Positions 31,965 through 33,073 of a stretch of 33,073 nucleotides of DNA are shown one piece after another (within the stretch, counting starts at the first letter, position 1; every line of letters begins with the position of its first letter). The notes beneath the pieces are model-generated. The model ran no database searches and was not told the DNA's origin. It worked only from the letters and a program-made list of their open reading frames with translations. The stretch is taken from IMG/VR virus record IMGVR_UViG_3300049629_001456, positions 1 through 33,073 of that record; one strand, 5' to 3'. The DNA is from a virus. A program made the position numbers and the translations under genes.

Positions 31965-33073
31965 TTCGTGGAGAGGTAGGCGTGGACGGTGTCGCGCTCG
32001 GAGGTGGTGAGTAGGCGGTCGTAGGCGATGACTTCGCCGATGGAATTGGCGCCGGGGCTATTCAGGCTTCCGCTGGCATTGATTCTGCCAGAGATTCTGC
32101 CTCGCGCGACATTGTATTGTCCGCTCGGAAAAGTATCTGCAAAGGCTGCTCCGGGGACGGCATTGAGGTAATTCAATATCTGGCTCCCGGAGTGGCTAAA
32201 AGTGCCGATGCAATAGGCCCCTAGTGTGTAGACTTTTGGAGAGCGAGTGGTCGATGCGCCGTCTACAAAAGAGCCGACCTCCGTAGTCCGCTGAATTGCG
32301 CCAGTGTAAATACTGACATCAGCAACTCCGGCTTCCGACTCGCTAAACAGGCCGCCTTGAACTTTCTCAGTGTTTATTGCGAACAGTATGAAAAGTGTCT
32401 GCGCGGAGTATGGGCGTGAGTAGGTCGCATCAAGAAAATCGTCAGTGCCGTCGAATAAAATCGTGGCTTTGCTATTGAGCCCGGCGGTCGCGAGGGTCGG
32501 GCGGCTGTTGACGGTGGCCTGCGAGAAATGGCGGGCGTTGCCCGAGCGGTCTTCCCAGCGGGCGACCTTCGCGCCGTTGGCGGTGACGGCGGCTCCGCCG
32601 GTCGTGGCATCGAAGAGGCCGGATGTGGCATCAAGCCAGAGGGCGAGATTGGCAAGGGTAGTCGGAGCCCATGCGGGCGGCTCTCCTCCCCCTCCCCCTC
32701 CGCCGCCACCGCCTCCTCCGGTGAAGAGCGGGATGCTGCCGAGCTGCACGGCCGATGCGGTCGTGGCTCCGCTGGGGACGACGATGTAGAAAGTGGTGGG
32801 GACGAGGGTGGCAGGGAGGCTTTGGACGACGGAGATCGAGGCTACGCCGGTGCCGGAGACTTTGGCGGCGAGGGCGGTGTCGAGACCGGTCGTGTCGGCG
32901 ATTGCGTGGCTGTGGGTGGATGGAGCAAAGGTGAGGGGTTTGCCGGTAATTTCGGCCCAGGCTGTCGACCCCATACCGGCGGCGGTGGAGTGCGTGAATT
33001 CGACCCATGCGCCTTCGAACCAAGTGAAGAGTCGCCCGAGGTCCGTGTGGACCCAGCGGGTGTATTGTGCAGG
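31946..33073 (-). CDS. Tail fibre with C-terminal lectin-like domain (5' end outside window)
   Basis: Open from the right edge; codons before the internal ATG at 32974 continue a protein (TRWVHTDLGRLFTWFEGAWV). A conserved fibre part (GMGSTAWAEITGKPLTFAPS, then THSHAIADTTGLDTALAAKV) is followed by strands and a run of eleven Gly (about 90-105 from M32974). The last ~240 residues look like a concanavalin/LamG-type beta-sandwich: LALWLDATSGLFDATTGGAA, KVARWEDRSGNARHFSQ, ILFDGTDDFLDA and IGEVIAYDRLL. The lectin region (32.0-32.5 kb) is AT-richer than its flanks, so it may be an exchanged receptor-binding head. The 5' end is not in the window. Confidence 0.8.
   Translation of the reverse strand, partial: PAQYTRWVHTDLGRLFTWFEGAWVEFTHSTAAGMGSTAWAEITGKPLTFAPSTHSHAIADTTGLDTALAAKVSGTGVASISVVQSLPATLVPTTFYIVVPSGATTASAVQLGSIPLFTGGGGGGGGGGGGEPPAWAPTTLANLALWLDATSGLFDATTGGAAVTANGAKVARWEDRSGNARHFSQATVNSRPTLATAGLNSKATILFDGTDDFLDATYSRPYSAQTLFILFAINTEKVQGGLFSESEAGVADVSIYTGAIQRTTEVGSFVDGASTTRSPKVYTLGAYCIGTFSHSGSQILNYLNAVPGAAFADTFPSGQYNVARGRISGRINASGSLNSPGANSIGEVIAYDRLLTTSERDTVHAYLSTKWGIAL

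Noticed and set aside
1-33073. CRISPR array or rRNA genes
   Set aside because: No regularly spaced repeats with unique spacers and no rRNA-like sequence seen; the repeats present are interspersed and short.

Overview
The window is almost entirely one temperate, tailed double-stranded DNA phage with siphovirus-type morphogenesis genes. It carries a GpA-type terminase, a lambda-type portal, a ClpP-like head protease, a long tape measure and a frameshifted tail chaperone. The DNA is GC-rich. It contains seven copies of an interspersed repeat of the form TTAACCACAGAGGACACAGAG, a family I associate with Verrucomicrobiota and related phyla. A Verrucomicrobiota-like host is therefore my best guess, at low confidence. 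No clear host housekeeping gene is present.

Layout: nearly everything is read on the minus strand. From 15.2 kb down to 1 runs the head and tail block: small and large terminase, two small proteins, a joining protein, portal, protease/scaffold, capsid, head-tail joining proteins, tail tube, tail chaperone with -1 frameshift, tape measure and tail-tip proteins. Read on the same strand, 33.1 kb down to 26.5 kb holds fibre and adhesin genes. Next come lysis genes (26.6 to 25.3 kb: two membrane proteins, a lipoprotein, an amidase), a metallophosphoesterase and a small winged-helix protein. Because the tail block leaves at the left edge and fibre genes enter at the right edge, the window looks like a circular phage map opened inside the tail-fibre region. 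The two ends do not join in frame, so some sequence is missing there.

The control region is at 22.9 to 23.6 kb. It has two divergent ribbon-helix-helix genes with operator-like repeats between them. A tightly overlapping early operon of small genes runs left from it (23.1 to 19.6 kb), followed by a primase (18.5 kb) and an AAA+/SF3-like helicase (to 15.7 kb). The tyrosine integrase (18.65 to 19.76 kb, plus strand) lies beside a phage attachment site. That site carries the 3' part of a tRNA-Val(GAC) gene, flanked by 12-bp repeats that look like integrase arm sites. Phage genes lie on both sides of it, so this is attP, not a prophage end.

The most unusual signal is an oriented octamer, TTTGACAC. 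It occurs eight times exactly (plus two one-base variants), always on the minus strand and always between genes or at a start. In five cases it stands exactly 12 nt before the ATG/GTG, with no Shine-Dalgarno sequence. In three of these it directly follows a copy of the interspersed repeat. It resembles the start-associated sequences and the repressor 'stoperators' (TGTCAA core) known in mycobacteriophages, and a related copy sits in the immunity region.
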